From contig OX637289.1 in NCBI GenBank assembly GCA_951799445.1, positions 1,583,501 to 1,647,500 on the forward strand: DNA of 64,000 bases, in the 5' to 3' direction. Of the stretch, positions 36,038 through 50,578 are shown piece after piece. The notes under the pieces are model-generated. The model saw nothing but the letters and a program-made list of their open reading frames with translations. It ran no database searches and had not been told where the DNA came from. The number at the start of each line of letters is the position of its first letter. Position 1 is the first letter of the stretch. The translations under genes and the position numbers were made by a program. The DNA is from Pseudisothecium myosuroides (Eukaryota > Streptophyta > Bryopsida > Hypnales > Lembophyllaceae).

Positions 36038-37282
36038 ATGGGGAAGAAGTCCAAGAGCAAAACGTCGCGCAAGGGCAAACGCGAATGGCGGAAGAACATC
36101 GGCACGGCGGAGGTGGACGCCTTCGTGGAGCAGGAGGCTTGGGTCGACCGCAGCGGAGGCGCTTTGGACCAAGTGCCGAGCGAGGCGCTCTTCTTCGTGG
36201 ACACCAGCAAGGATGTCAAGACCACCGTGCGCAAGGTGGAGAAGCACCGAGCAAAGGTTCTTCATGCCGATAGTATCCTGGAGCGGAATGCGTTGATTCC
36301 CGTGTTGAAAGAGCCCGGACACAGCCACGGCAAGAAGCGCAAGGACAGGGACCATGCGCTGCCGTTGGGGGCCAAGCCCAAGCCGAAGACGACGACGATG
36401 AAGACGACGACGGAGCCGACGCCTGCGTCCAAGGGGAAGAATTTAGGGTTTTTTGATGCCTGGACGGGCGTGGAGGGCGAAGCAAGGAAAGTTGCGAAGC
36501 GGGAAACGATTTCCGCGCCGGCCGTGGAAGTGGATATGCCTGGATGTTCGTATAATCCGTCCTTCGATGATCACCAGGAAGCGTTAGGGGCAGCGGTGGC
36601 GGATGAGATGAAGAAGGTGATTAACAAGGAGCTCCAGCCGGAGCCTGTGCAGATGCACGTGGCTGGCGACGCGCTCATTGAAGAGGATATGTTTTTTCTG
36701 GATGTGGACAAAGAGGAGGAAGAGGAGGAGGAGGAGAACGCAGAAGCTGTTGACACGCAATCCAAGGGCAAGAAGTTTAAGAAACTTACGCGAGCTGATA
36801 TCAACAAGAAGGCAAGGCGGAGAGCGATACTGAAAGCGGATTCGGAGAGAATTAAGAAGCAAAAGCTAAAGCTGGATATTCAGAAGCTTCCGGAGATAGC
36901 AGAAAGCATCAAGGAAGAGGATGAGGAGCAGGAGATTCGTAGAATTCGACGTACCGTGTCTAGGGAGGAGAAGAGAGCTTCGGGTCCACCCCGACTTGGA
37001 CGCCACAAGTTCAAACCCGAGCCGAAACAAGTGCTTTTGAGTTCCGAAATCACAGGTTCGTTGAGGAAACTGAAAGCCTACCCTGTGCTTATTCGAGACA
37101 GATTCAGAAGCTTGCAACGAAGGGGGATTCTGGAGACTCGCGTGCCTGTGAAGAGGAAGGAGAAGAAGAAGTGGGTGGAGATTAAACAGGGCACTCGAGG
37201 GGACAGGGAACGGGAGATGCACGCCGCCACGCTTGCTGAGAAGGAAGCCCTGAAGCAGGGCCTTGCGGTGCTTCCTCTTTGA
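36038..37282 (+). CDS. NOP53: NOP53 ribosome biogenesis protein (plant SMO4 type)
   Basis: Nucleolar factor for 60S subunit maturation that brings the exosome helicase MTR4 to pre-ribosomes for 5.8S/ITS2 processing. Single exon, 414 residues from the ATG at 36038; the frame is open from 35990, but MGKKSKSKTSRKGKREWRKN is the conserved start. LFFVD at 51-55 fits the arch-interacting motif (LFxVD) through which NOP53 binds MTR4. Other marks are YNPSFDDHQEAL (172-183), an acidic run of Glu at 226-233, a long basic middle region, and a conserved C-terminal block KLKAYPVLIRDRFRSLQRRG (345-364). The telo-box cluster upstream suggests co-regulation with ribosomal genes. No frameshift or odd codon use is seen; the coding GC is well above the flanks. 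Confidence 0.9.
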   Translation: MGKKSKSKTSRKGKREWRKNIGTAEVDAFVEQEAWVDRSGGALDQVPSEALFFVDTSKDVKTTVRKVEKHRAKVLHADSILERNALIPVLKEPGHSHGKKRKDRDHALPLGAKPKPKTTTMKTTTEPTPASKGKNLGFFDAWTGVEGEARKVAKRETISAPAVEVDMPGCSYNPSFDDHQEALGAAVADEMKKVINKELQPEPVQMHVAGDALIEEDMFFLDVDKEEEEEEEENAEAVDTQSKGKKFKKLTRADINKKARRRAILKADSERIKKQKLKLDIQKLPEIAESIKEEDEEQEIRRIRRTVSREEKRASGPPRLGRHKFKPEPKQVLLSSEITGSLRKLKAYPVLIRDRFRSLQRRGILETRVPVKRKEKKKWVEIKQGTRGDREREMHAATLAEKEALKQGLAVLPL

Positions 37283-38067
37283 TATCGTTGAAGGTTCGGG
37301 AACTCAACCAATTTTCTCTGTGTAAGCAATTTCCAGAGTTACCAGTGGCTTATTCTTTTGCCGGAGCAGGTGAGACTACTGTATTCCGGTTTTTAAAGCA
37401 TATCCCAAGTTTTCAGTCTGCATTTACGATGGTGAAGCAGTGGATCATAGTGATGGCCACTCAGCATACACTCTGCCGGTAGACTTTTTCTTGGGTTCAT
37501 TGCAGGCGCCCACATCCTAGCGGCGTTCTGCTGGGTTCTGTAAGCTGGTGCTGATAGTGACACAAATTTGTAGCACCATAATCTGTGGTGGACTTGACAA
37601 GTTGGTTTCTATGCAACATCTTCTATCTGTCTCAGGAATGTAACTATACATGTGCAAATTGAAAACGAAATTCAAGCAGCAAACTTGCGTGCTGGGAGGT
37701 CCTGTTATATCCTGGGCCTCATTCTGACATTTTGGTTTCTGTATTGGAAGCAATGTTTGTGAGGAACTGTGCAATGCTTTGTGGCTCCATGGCTGTGATG
37801 CCTATCTTGACATGAACCTTGCATGTTCGTTAGTAATACATCCAGTACTCTGGGTTTAGCCCAGCTAATCTTTGGATTGTTTATCTCTTGTTGCCCTTAA
37901 GATTTTTTCTTATCCTATTTGTGTTACTGATTGCGGTGTGATATTGCCTTCGAGGTTGATTGTTTGTGCTTGTGATGCTCAAAGAACCTCTGAATGATGT
38001 TCTCGTTTCCGTTTTAACAGTCTACTGCAACTGTAATGCTGCAAATTCCTGCCTGCCAAACACAGTG
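37283..38067. other. NOP53 3' flank, no further gene
   Basis: It probably holds the 3' UTR. Open frames here are short and unlike any known protein. Confidence 0.4.
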
Positions 38068-38071
38068 TTAA

Positions 38072-38690
38072 CCCTAGAAGGACCACTGATTTCAAGCCTC
38101 ACTGTCCATCACTCTGTTTGCTCAATCTGGTTGCTGCCATTTTGCTACTCATATGATCGAAAAATATTATATTTATTTTTCAGAGATGAAAGTGCACAGC
38201 ATGTCTACTACAATTTTGAATTTTTTTGTGAAATTTTGTGAAAATTTAATGAAAAAAATGAAGAAAATTCATATTAAGCACAAAATATACTTGAAAAACT
38301 GAAATTTTCACCATAGATGTATATTATACTGTGTAGCATCATAGTATAAACTAAGTTATTGTGTCACTCTATTATTAGAAAATCAACAAACCATTGTCAT
38401 AGGTCCAAAGTGCATATTGTTTTAAAGTACTGAAATTTTATGAATTTTTCAAAATTTCCAATTGGAATTATAGTATGAGAGTTTAAAAAGTGCAAGACCT
38501 TCTTACATTCATTCAATAAATTTTTTGGAAGAATGTGAAAAAGAATTCTACTACTTGTGATCAAATATTTACATAGGTAGTCAATGTTGACATCCCTTGC
38601 CGAATAATTAATCAAAGTTTCAACAAATGCTTTAAAATAGAAATATTATTTTATCCAATTTTTTTGTCAAAAATATCCCCTAAGACTTTA
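38072..38690 (+). mobile_element. F1 element, distinct subfamily, left end only
   Basis: TTAA at 38068-38071, then CCCTAGAAGGACC. The body follows 20391-21000 (TTCAGAGATGAAA, TCACCAT blocks). The right end is not found and the extent is approximate. Confidence 0.5.
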
Positions 38691-39196
38691 GCATGGATTT
38701 TAAGAAATACATTCTGCCCACCTTAACCACTAGGTATTATAGATCACGCATGCACTTTCATTTGTTCAACTTTTACATCAACATATGCAACATTCCTCAT
38801 TATCTAGTGACATAAAATTTGAACCAATTTCAACTACTCCGTATTTTTTTTCCCAACATGATCACCCAAATTGTTCATTTTCAATCCTTGAACTCTGATT
38901 CTACAAGAATAAGATTCTCATAGTGAAGTAAGGTGCTCAAAAATGGCCCTACTCTAAAAGCAACCTCCAATACAAAGGTACATTTTGCTTTCTTCAATGT
39001 ACCAACAATGTGCATTTCAAGAGGTGGTAACTTTTAGTGACCACTTCGTTTCAACTTCAAATTTTTTAACTAATTCCACGAAGGTCCAAAAAATGTGAAA
39101 CGACTTGCGTTAGATGCCAATTCCATTTTTCTTCCTACGAAAATTTACTGAACATTGTTTCAAGGAGTTTAGCTTCCCCCCAAATGCAATCAACTC
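38691..39196. other. Intergenic, nothing recognised
   Basis: AT-rich spacer between two F1 elements. Confidence 0.4.
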
Positions 39197-39200
39197 TTAA

Positions 39201-40134
39201 CCCCTAAAGGACCGTCGTCCCTTCGGGGGACAAATGCGTTTTCGGGTAGGTACCTATGGGCTGAAATTTTCTCTTGATTTTTTGAAACTTTTTTTGGAGA
39301 TAGAAAAACTGATAAGCTTTGTGGGAATATAATTTTTTTCACAATCGGTGCCCGGGAACAAAAGTTATGATCAAATAAGCTCAAAACAGGGGACGGCGGG
39401 CAGCCTGGGCAGCAAAAAAAAAATGGACAAAAATTTGAATTTTTTTTTTTAGTATTTTTTTTCTCATAGATTATATTTTTGCCTATCTGGAAAGCTTTGA
39501 TTCATTTCATTTGGATATGTTATGAGAGAGTTATGGACATTCTTGTTTTTCGGGCAGTTAGAGCATCTTTTTGAAAAAATAACTTGTAGGATTCATTTCT
39601 GAATGCAATTTTTCAAATTTTTCAAATTTTTTTTTTTTGCATAATCTGATTTACTTTTTAGAACAATCTCACCATTGGGATTAGTGCATTTTAATTCCAT
39701 CTAAAATATATGAATATTTTATATTTTCCTTCTATCTCATACCTACTTCTACTTAACAATTTTTTTAAGAATGATAATTAAGTTTTTTTGAATATTTTTT
39801 TGTTTTCCTAGACTCTCAACTCAATTCTCCACTATAAAGATTTAAAGCTCAAAACGCTGTAGTGCAAAAATTTTAATTTAAAAATGTTCAAAGTCAAAAA
39901 ATCTAGTACCTCAATGTGCTGAAAAACTTGTTTTTTCCACTTAAACGCATATATCTTGCAATCTGTGCGGTCAAAATTTCTGAAATTTTTTCCACACACT
40001 TCCATACTAGTTAGGTGTAAGATCCTACGGTTAGATGTGGGAAAAAAACAATTTTCAATTTTTTTTACTTTTTGCTATAGCAATGGCAGTTTTGAGTGTT
40101 TTTTGGCAGAAAAAAGGCCTTGGTCCTTTAGGCA
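39201..40134 (+). mobile_element. F1 piggyBac-like MITE, 934 bp
   Basis: TTAA at 39197-39200 and 40135-40138, ends CCCCTAAAGGACCG and GGTCCTTTAGGCA. It is homologous along its length to 4266-5193, including TTATGAGAGAGTTATGGACA and AAGATCCTACGGTTAGATGT. Non-coding. Confidence 0.75.
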
Positions 40135-40160
40135 TTAAAAAAGGTCGCTTTAACCCTATA

Positions 40161-40300
40161 CCAAGGTAGTCACGGCAAAATTCTCTGATTATTGGACTAA
40201 TAGATGCATTACCGGTATTTTTTTCTACACTTAACAGTGAAGTCATCCATCTGACCTCTCTTGTCCCCAGCGTCCTTGCAGGGTTAAGAGCAGACTACCT
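40161..40300. mobile_element. F7-type MITE, 140 bp
   Basis: CCAAGGTAGTC at the left and GACTACCT at the right, with TA outside. The GGGTTAAGAGCAGACTACC end resembles that of the element at 63161-63287. Confidence 0.4.
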
Positions 40301-40878
40301 TACCGCACAGAATGCAGCCAACCCCACATTCTCATGCTTTCTCAAACTGTTGATATGCGTGTGTAGTGAGATGTTTCTTCAAATTTTTCAGCCTTGGCTC
40401 GTCTGTTTTTTGAGTGAAATAAGAATTTAGAACACTTCCTTTGGCTGAGTTTCAGCTAAATCTAGAGTACTTACTTACCGGTGCCGTCCTCCGCTTGCAG
40501 CTCTTTGTCAGCAATCGCTTGGGGCTACACTTCGGCCATGTTCTCGTCTGGACGCATGAGAATAAACCCCATATCGTTAGGCAGAGAGTCCTTGGGCAGG
40601 TATAAGGCACGCAGCTGGCATCCTTACTAGAACGACTATACTTGAACAGGATCTGTTCTATAGTGCGTACATCTGATCTGTGTTCTCTAATACAGACAAG
40701 ACCTTCAACCCGGACGATGATTCAGTGCCCTCCGTTCTGAGCGCGATTGCCGCAGCGGAATGCCGACTCTTCGGAGCTCGCAGTCGGCTTGCTAGATGAA
40801 CGTCCCGCCTGGGCTTGTCTTGGGCGGTGATGGACGGAGGGCGTTCTGACGGGTGCACATCTCTTTTATTGCCCTTCA
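40301..40878. other. GC-richer spacer, no gene recognised
   Basis: About 40640-40860 is GC-rich compared with the surroundings and carries short open frames on the minus strand. Nothing in them is recognised. Confidence 0.3.
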
Positions 40879-42470
40879 GGTCAGTGTATTTTTTTCCTCA
40901 CTTGCTAATTTAGGTGTCATGGTCGATGATTTTGTGGGAATCGAGTTGCGAGGTTGGGTTAGGGTTGGTGTTGAGGGAATCATCCGCTTTGTAGTTCATG
41001 TTTTGATGATTCTTTGCCAGTTTAGGTGCCATGTGGGAATCGAATTGCGAGGTTGGGTTAGGTTTTGTGTTGAGGGATTCATCCGATTTGTAGTTCATGT
41101 TTTGACGATTCTTTGGGACTCAATTTGCGAGGTTTCTTTACGGTTTGTGTTGAGGTCACGAAAGGTGATTATCTGAATCGTAATTCTCGCTTTGATTGTT
41201 CTTTGGGAAACAATTTGTGAGCAAAAGTTAGGGTTTTTGTAGAGGTAATGCAAGATGCTCAATTTGAATTGTAATTCGTCAGTGTATTTGTTTCCTTTCT
41301 TGCCAGTTTAGGTATAGAAATCGTACGGTGTCATGGTCGGTGATTTTCTGGGAATCGATTTGCGAGGTTGGGTTAGGGTTTGTGTTGAGGGAATCATCTG
41401 ATCTGTAGTTCATGTTTCGATGATTCTTGGCCAGTTTAGATGCCATGGTCGATGATTTTGTGGGAATCGAATTGCGAGGTTGGGTTAGGGTTTGTGTTGA
41501 GGGAATCATCCGATTTGTAGTTCATGTTTTGACGATTCTTTGGGACTCAATTTGCGAGGATTATTTAGGGTTTGTGTTGAGGTCACGAAAGGTGATCATC
41601 TGAATCGTAATTCTTTCTCGCTTTGGTTGTTCTTTGGGAATCAATTGGCGAGGTTGAGTTAGGGTTTCGTTTGAGGTAATGCAAGATGCTCAATTTGAAT
41701 TGTAATTTGTCAGTGTAATTTTTTCCTCACTTGCCAGTTTAGGAGTAGAAATTGTAGGGTGTCATGGTCGATGATTTTCTGGGAATCGATTTGCGAGGTT
41801 GGGTTAGGGTTGGTGTTGAGGGAATCATCCGATTTGTAGTTCATGTTTTGATGATTTGGGAATTAATTTGCGAGGTTTATTTAGGGTTATTTTGTGTTGA
41901 GATAACGCAAGTCGATCATCTGAATCGTAATTCTTTCTCGCTTTGATTGTTCTTTGGGAATCCATTGGCGACGTTGGGTTAGGGTTTCTGTTGAGGTAAT
42001 GCTAGATGCTCAATTTGAATTTGTAATTCATGCTTGATGGTTCTCTGGAAATCAATTTGTGAGCCAAAGTTAGGGTTCTTGCTCACGGAATTCAATCTCA
42101 TCATCTGAATTGAAATACACAAATTGATGTAGAGAGCGGTTAGCAGAATTCGATGTGCTTGAAATTTTAGGGTTCCATGGTTGATGATGATTCTCTTTGA
42201 ATCAATTTGCGAGGTTGAGTTAGGATTTCTGGTGCGGTAGTGCACAATGATCATCTGACTCGAAACTCATGCTTTGATAGTTCTCTGGGGATCATTTGGC
42301 GAGGTTACGTTAGGGTTTCTGGTGAGGTAATGCACGATGGTCTTATGAAATGTAATTCATGTTGTAATGATTCTCTGGAAATCAATTTCCGAGGTTAATT
42401 CAGCGATTCTGTTGAAGTGCTCACCTGAATTGTAATACATGGATAGAGTGATGACTTTCCTCACCTTTTA
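40879..42470 (+). repeat. Minisatellite with higher-order repeat structure
   Basis: A subunit of roughly 80 bp (GGGAATCGATTTGCGAGG, TTGGGTTAGGGTT, GTTGAGGGAATCATC, TTGTAGTTCATGTTTTGATG) is repeated with variants. A longer period begins GTCAGTGTATTT at 40879, 41278 and 41709 (399 and 431 bp). Each subunit contains GGTTAGGG, close to plant telomere sequence. The right end decays into single subunits near 42.4 kb. Confidence 0.85.
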
Positions 42471-43058
42471 AGTTAGATATTTTAGGGTGCCATTGTTGAT
42501 AGTTCTCTGGATATCAACTTGCAAGAAAACAAGTCGCGGGTTTCGGTCGCGGGATTCAAAGTGATCATCATGTGTGACTGACTAGTTTGCTCGGCTCTCA
42601 TGCAGGATTCAGAAACTGAAAAAAGATTTCGACCACTACAGCTTGTGAGCCCAGACAGCTTCCCACATTGCAAACCAAACCAATTTCAGGTCACGAAACT
42701 CCATACAATCACCCTACACCCTCAAATTGCATGATGATTATCTCCTTCACATACACCGACTGTGCCTAAATCTCAAGAGAGAGCGCTTGTAAAATCCACA
42801 AACTCTTAAGTACTAAGCATGATTCAAATAACAATTATTCACACTTGAAAGCACAATATAAGAGGCTCAAATCAAGAAACATGCTATCAAAGATTGAATG
42901 AAATACCCGGGAATGAACCAACAAAAGAAGCACTCACCTTTACAAAGGGGTCATCATAATAATTAAGATTCAAAAGGTTCAACTTTTGACTTTTAGTTTT
43001 TTCACTTTTCAACTATTTTGTTAAGTCTCAATCAATTTTTAGTTTTTTTGCTTTTCGT
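42471..43058. other. Intergenic, nothing recognised
   Basis: It lies between the minisatellite and the small ORF; no supported feature. Confidence 0.4.
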
Positions 43059-43424
43059 ATGGCACCTAAACGTCGAAGAATTGTTAGTTTATGTACTGAA
43101 CGTGCTCGAGCAAAAGATCGTGTTGTAAGAACCAGGGAAAGAGAATCTTTGGCTCAGACAGAACATAGGTTGAAAGCTCAAGCAGATTATGTAGCCAATG
43201 TGAGGGCTGCAGAGTCTCCAGCTCAGACAAAAGAGAGGTTGAGAGCTCAAGCTGCTTATCAAGCACTACATGTGGCTGCTCTAAAGGCCGCAAAATCCTT
43301 CGCTCAAGCAAAGAAGAAATTGAGTGTTCAAATAGATCATATAGCCAATGTGAACCAGTTTCTATGCATGAGTTTCAATTCAACCTCCGGACATTTCAAC
43401 CAAGAATCATCACATGAACATTGA
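43059..43424 (+). CDS. Small alpha-helical repeat protein, possible Helitron-type N-terminal fragment
   Basis: Open frame of 121 codons from ATG. It starts with a basic MAPKRRR segment, then about three repeats of 22-27 residues built on AQTxxRLxAQAxYxA (around residues 44-66, 67-93 and 94-110), rich in Ala, Gln, Arg and Lys and probably helical. The C-terminus is unrelated. Similar A-E-T-P-E-R-A-type repeats precede the helicase part of Helitron and PIF1-like proteins and of some uncharacterised proteins; that link is an inference. No Rep or helicase domain follows. It may be a transposon fragment or a chance frame, since it stands alone in AT-rich DNA. Confidence 0.4.
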   Translation: MAPKRRRIVSLCTERARAKDRVVRTRERESLAQTEHRLKAQADYVANVRAAESPAQTKERLRAQAAYQALHVAALKAAKSFAQAKKKLSVQIDHIANVNQFLCMSFNSTSGHFNQESSHEH

Positions 43425-44672
43425 AATAGTAGACAAGTAAGTAAGAACAACAACAAGCTTCATCTCACATTACCCTTCATTGTTTTGACATTGTTTTGAT
43501 GTAAAGAAAATGTCCAACTGAATTAGTGTTGTTCTAATGTTGTTTTGTTATTCTATTAACATTGTTTTCAATATGGTATTGCAACAATGAATACTTTGGT
43601 GATTTTGAACTAAAGAATTGTTTCAAACTAGATTAAAATGGCATTATATAAATATTGAAAAAGTAATTGTTATCAATGAATATTAAATTAATGTTGATGC
43701 ATTGTTGTTGCAATGCACATTGTTTCAAAAAGACCTCAATTTATCTTTTCACCAACATTGATTCAATATATGAATAGATATTGATCATTGTTGCAGTGCC
43801 AATTTTGTTATCTACTTTTATCAACATTGATTCAATGCCTCTTCATAGATATGGAACCAATTTTTATTTGTTTATTTATTAAAAAATTAAAAAAATATTA
43901 TTTTTACAACTTAATACAGATGAAATCACATCATTTTAAACATTGGAATTTTGACATCTTAAAAAAAGTACAGTTTTACTTTGACTAAAAATACAATTTC
44001 AACTAAAATCTCCACTTGTTTACAAAAAATAGTGGTTGACAATGGAACAAAGGTTTGTCCCAATTAAAGTGACCTGATGAAAATTTGTATTTGCTAATGC
44101 TTTGCCTGAACTGGTGCTTTTCAAAACAACTAAATGACTGCACCAATTGTGTCCTCAATCTGGTGCTAGTGTGTTTGACATATTCAAAAGTTGTGGATTG
44201 GCATGGAATCATTTGAACCTGATTTTCAATTCCCTTAATAATGAGAAAATTAGTATTCTGAGACAGTTTAAGTGGGAGATCCTACCATAATTCATGTTAT
44301 TATTACATTGCACAGATCTCACTCTAGACTTGCATGATCTTCCACATTCATCCACCAGATGGAGAACTAGAAAGAATTGAAGGAAACAAGTCCTCTAAAC
44401 AAGACTGTGTTCTCATTCCAGCCACCAGCATCCTAGCCCAGGGCAATCCATCCTCGACGTCCAGCCACTGGTAGATTAACATAAAAGAACTGCCACGTTT
44501 GTGAGGAGTATTCAATATCTACTACCTGGAACTGCATAATCCAAGCACCTTAATTAATCGACATACAAAAATTTGAGTCACATGATAGTAACAATTCTGA
44601 GGCTGCACGTTCGTACAAGCTCTTGAGCCCCGTGAGGCATGTATCTGCAATTTATTCTGGCCAACTACTCCG
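43425..44672. other. Intergenic, includes probable FabG 3' UTR
   Basis: AT-rich with several short ATTGATT/ATTGTT repeats at 43.5-43.9 kb. The part next to 44673 probably belongs to the 3' UTR of the FabG gene on the minus strand. Confidence 0.4.
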
Positions 44673-48238
<3,566 letters not shown>

Positions 48239-50578
48239 CTCGTCTGCTTAAATCCGACTGACTTTTCCCAAATCTCAATTCCAATATATACTTGCGACCT
48301 GCAGCTAGAGACGTCAAAGATTCAGAAGAGGTTATACACTCTTGAATGCAATGAGCAATCCAAGAAGCGAGTGTTCATTTAATGATCATACACTCGCATC
48401 ACCATTTCAGAGCTTGCCAAAAGCAAACACTGTAACCATTTCGGAACAGAAATCTTCGAGAAACGAATCACCCAATGTCAGAAGTGAGATTGGCAATGTG
48501 GAACAAACCTGGTGCAAGTCCTGGGAGAACGATTCGTGAAGGAACCCGGTATGACAAGAACGAGGAGCGCACCCCTTCCGCAGACTCCAAGCCAAGGCGG
48601 ACAAACCTTCGAAACATGGATGAAAATGACGATGAATGTCATCCCGTGAATGAATGTGGTGACAACAACGAGGCTGTGGGTTGGTGAGGGGTCACATCAG
48701 TGTCCTAAACTTAATGGGTGTGCGACACTGAAGTCACACTATTTTGAATTAGTGCAGGTTGAAATATTGTTGTATTGTACTCAGGATATAAAAAAATAAA
48801 ATTTGGTGAGGTTAAATTTTTAAGGTGATGCTAATTTTTCCCACTCATAATAGGATAAATTGGTGAGATTGATATGAAAACTGAATGTTGAATTTGTCAA
48901 TGTGAGTCTAGTATGAAGTGGTCAATATTAGGACCATGATGTGAAAAGGCAAGTATTGCACGCTCACCAAGAGTCAAATTACAATTAGTTCATGAGTTCA
49001 ATTTTAGCCTTTGGTATATTTATTCTACAGATATATTGGACATTTTCATGAATAAGGTTCTACATGTAGTAATTTTTTTTATAACTTATTTTGTACTAAA
49101 TCAATGTCCTAGTAGTGCATTTTGATGCAAATATTATCGAAGTTGCACTATTTGAAAAATAACTAAATTAATGTAGATTGAAATATTTTTATATTGTACT
49201 AATTTTGACAAAAAACAAATTTTAGTGACATATGTTGATGAAATTTTATACCTCTTCTAATGATACAAATTAGTGTAGCTTAAAATGTTTCTTATTCCAA
49301 TATGTTGGCACTTGGAGCTTTTGCTTTTGGAATTGGGAACAGAGATGGTGACCTTTACAATCTCCTTGGCTATGGAGGTGACAATTGCAAAAGAAGCCAA
49401 TACATGAAGCCAAAGAGATGATTTGGTGATGGAGCACTTCGAGCAAGTTCTCCATTACCAGAGGAATGCTTGCTAAGAGGTGGAAGTGAGGCACTTCATC
49501 TATAGCTAAATGGTGAAGGTTGCAAGATAAATGCACCAATAATTGGTACTAATTTGTAGCAAATGAGAATATTTATTATAATTATAAAATATAAACTATT
49601 TTTTATTGAATCTTATTGGCAAGCAAAAGTAGGGATTCCAACACACTTTAGCACATATGCATTATTTGGACAAATGTACGGAGAAGATATAAAATCTTTG
49701 AGTATTTTCTTTAGGTGTTTCAAAATTGACAATAGGCTCTCCTAGGCTCTCATATTGTGATTGTGTACATTTTGTGTCATCAATGTCTAGGTTTTAGTGT
49801 TACTTTCTAGTTCAAATGTAGGTGTCATATTTTGTGTGGTGATAATTAAGGTCTTACATACCTTAGCTAAGGTGTGTCATTACACTTTGCCAAAACTCTT
49901 CTTAGAAGAGAGTTGGCACTAGAAGTCTGGACCAACGTTTGGGAAAAATCAGCAGTTAGTACAAAGTTAGTCGGTGAAAATAATAAAAAAAAGCCAGTTG
50001 GATTTTAGAAGCATACAAAACACCCCAGTGAAAAATTCTAGAAAAATTCTATTCATAGTAAAAATAGAGAGAATAACCCAATCAGATACTTGAAAAAACG
50101 GTTGAATCTGAGAATTAAAGGAAAATTATAGTCGGTAAAGTCCAAAAAATTCTCGAACACTGATGTGGTCAAAGTTTCCAAATAAATGTTGCCAGTTCAA
50201 TGATGCAAGTTGTTCACAACATTTACATACTGTATGTATTCCCTGGGGAAGAACTACACACATAAAAAAAAGACGATGATCAATCTTGAGAGAAGGTGCT
50301 CCTAAGCAGCACCGACAAGCCTGTGAAAGCATTCTGAAGTTGTCACTTCAAGTGTTTGTGACTGAAAGAATATTCTGAAATAGGCCATTCAGCAAAAGTG
50401 AGCTAAGTGAAGTGCTCACCTACGAACACAAATAAAATCAGAAGGATTTCCCAGCACATGCAGCAAGAAGCTTTGATTCTTTCGAGTTGGTCGGAATTAA
50501 AGTCAGAAGCCCACACAACAAATAACAAGCCTCATCATCAGCAATTGATAGATAGATATACACAAAGGTTTCAATCGA
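48239..50578. other. Intergenic between FabG and FTSHI1
   Basis: The left end should hold the FabG promoter, and 50.1-50.58 kb the FTSHI1 3' UTR. A 70-codon frame at 48475-48687 has no recognised relatives and is not called. The rest is AT-rich without clear repeats. Confidence 0.35.

Noticed and set aside
36571..36862. Minus-strand frames inside NOP53
   Set aside because: Antisense shadows of the acidic Glu run (poly-Ser/Leu), with no independent support.
40879..42470. Interstitial telomere array or CRISPR-like array
   Set aside because: Telomere-like cores are single within each 80-bp unit, and the units are contiguous without unique spacers.
48475..48687. 70-codon plus-strand frame upstream of FabG
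   Set aside because: No recognised domain, short, and in the presumed FabG promoter; no splice partner.
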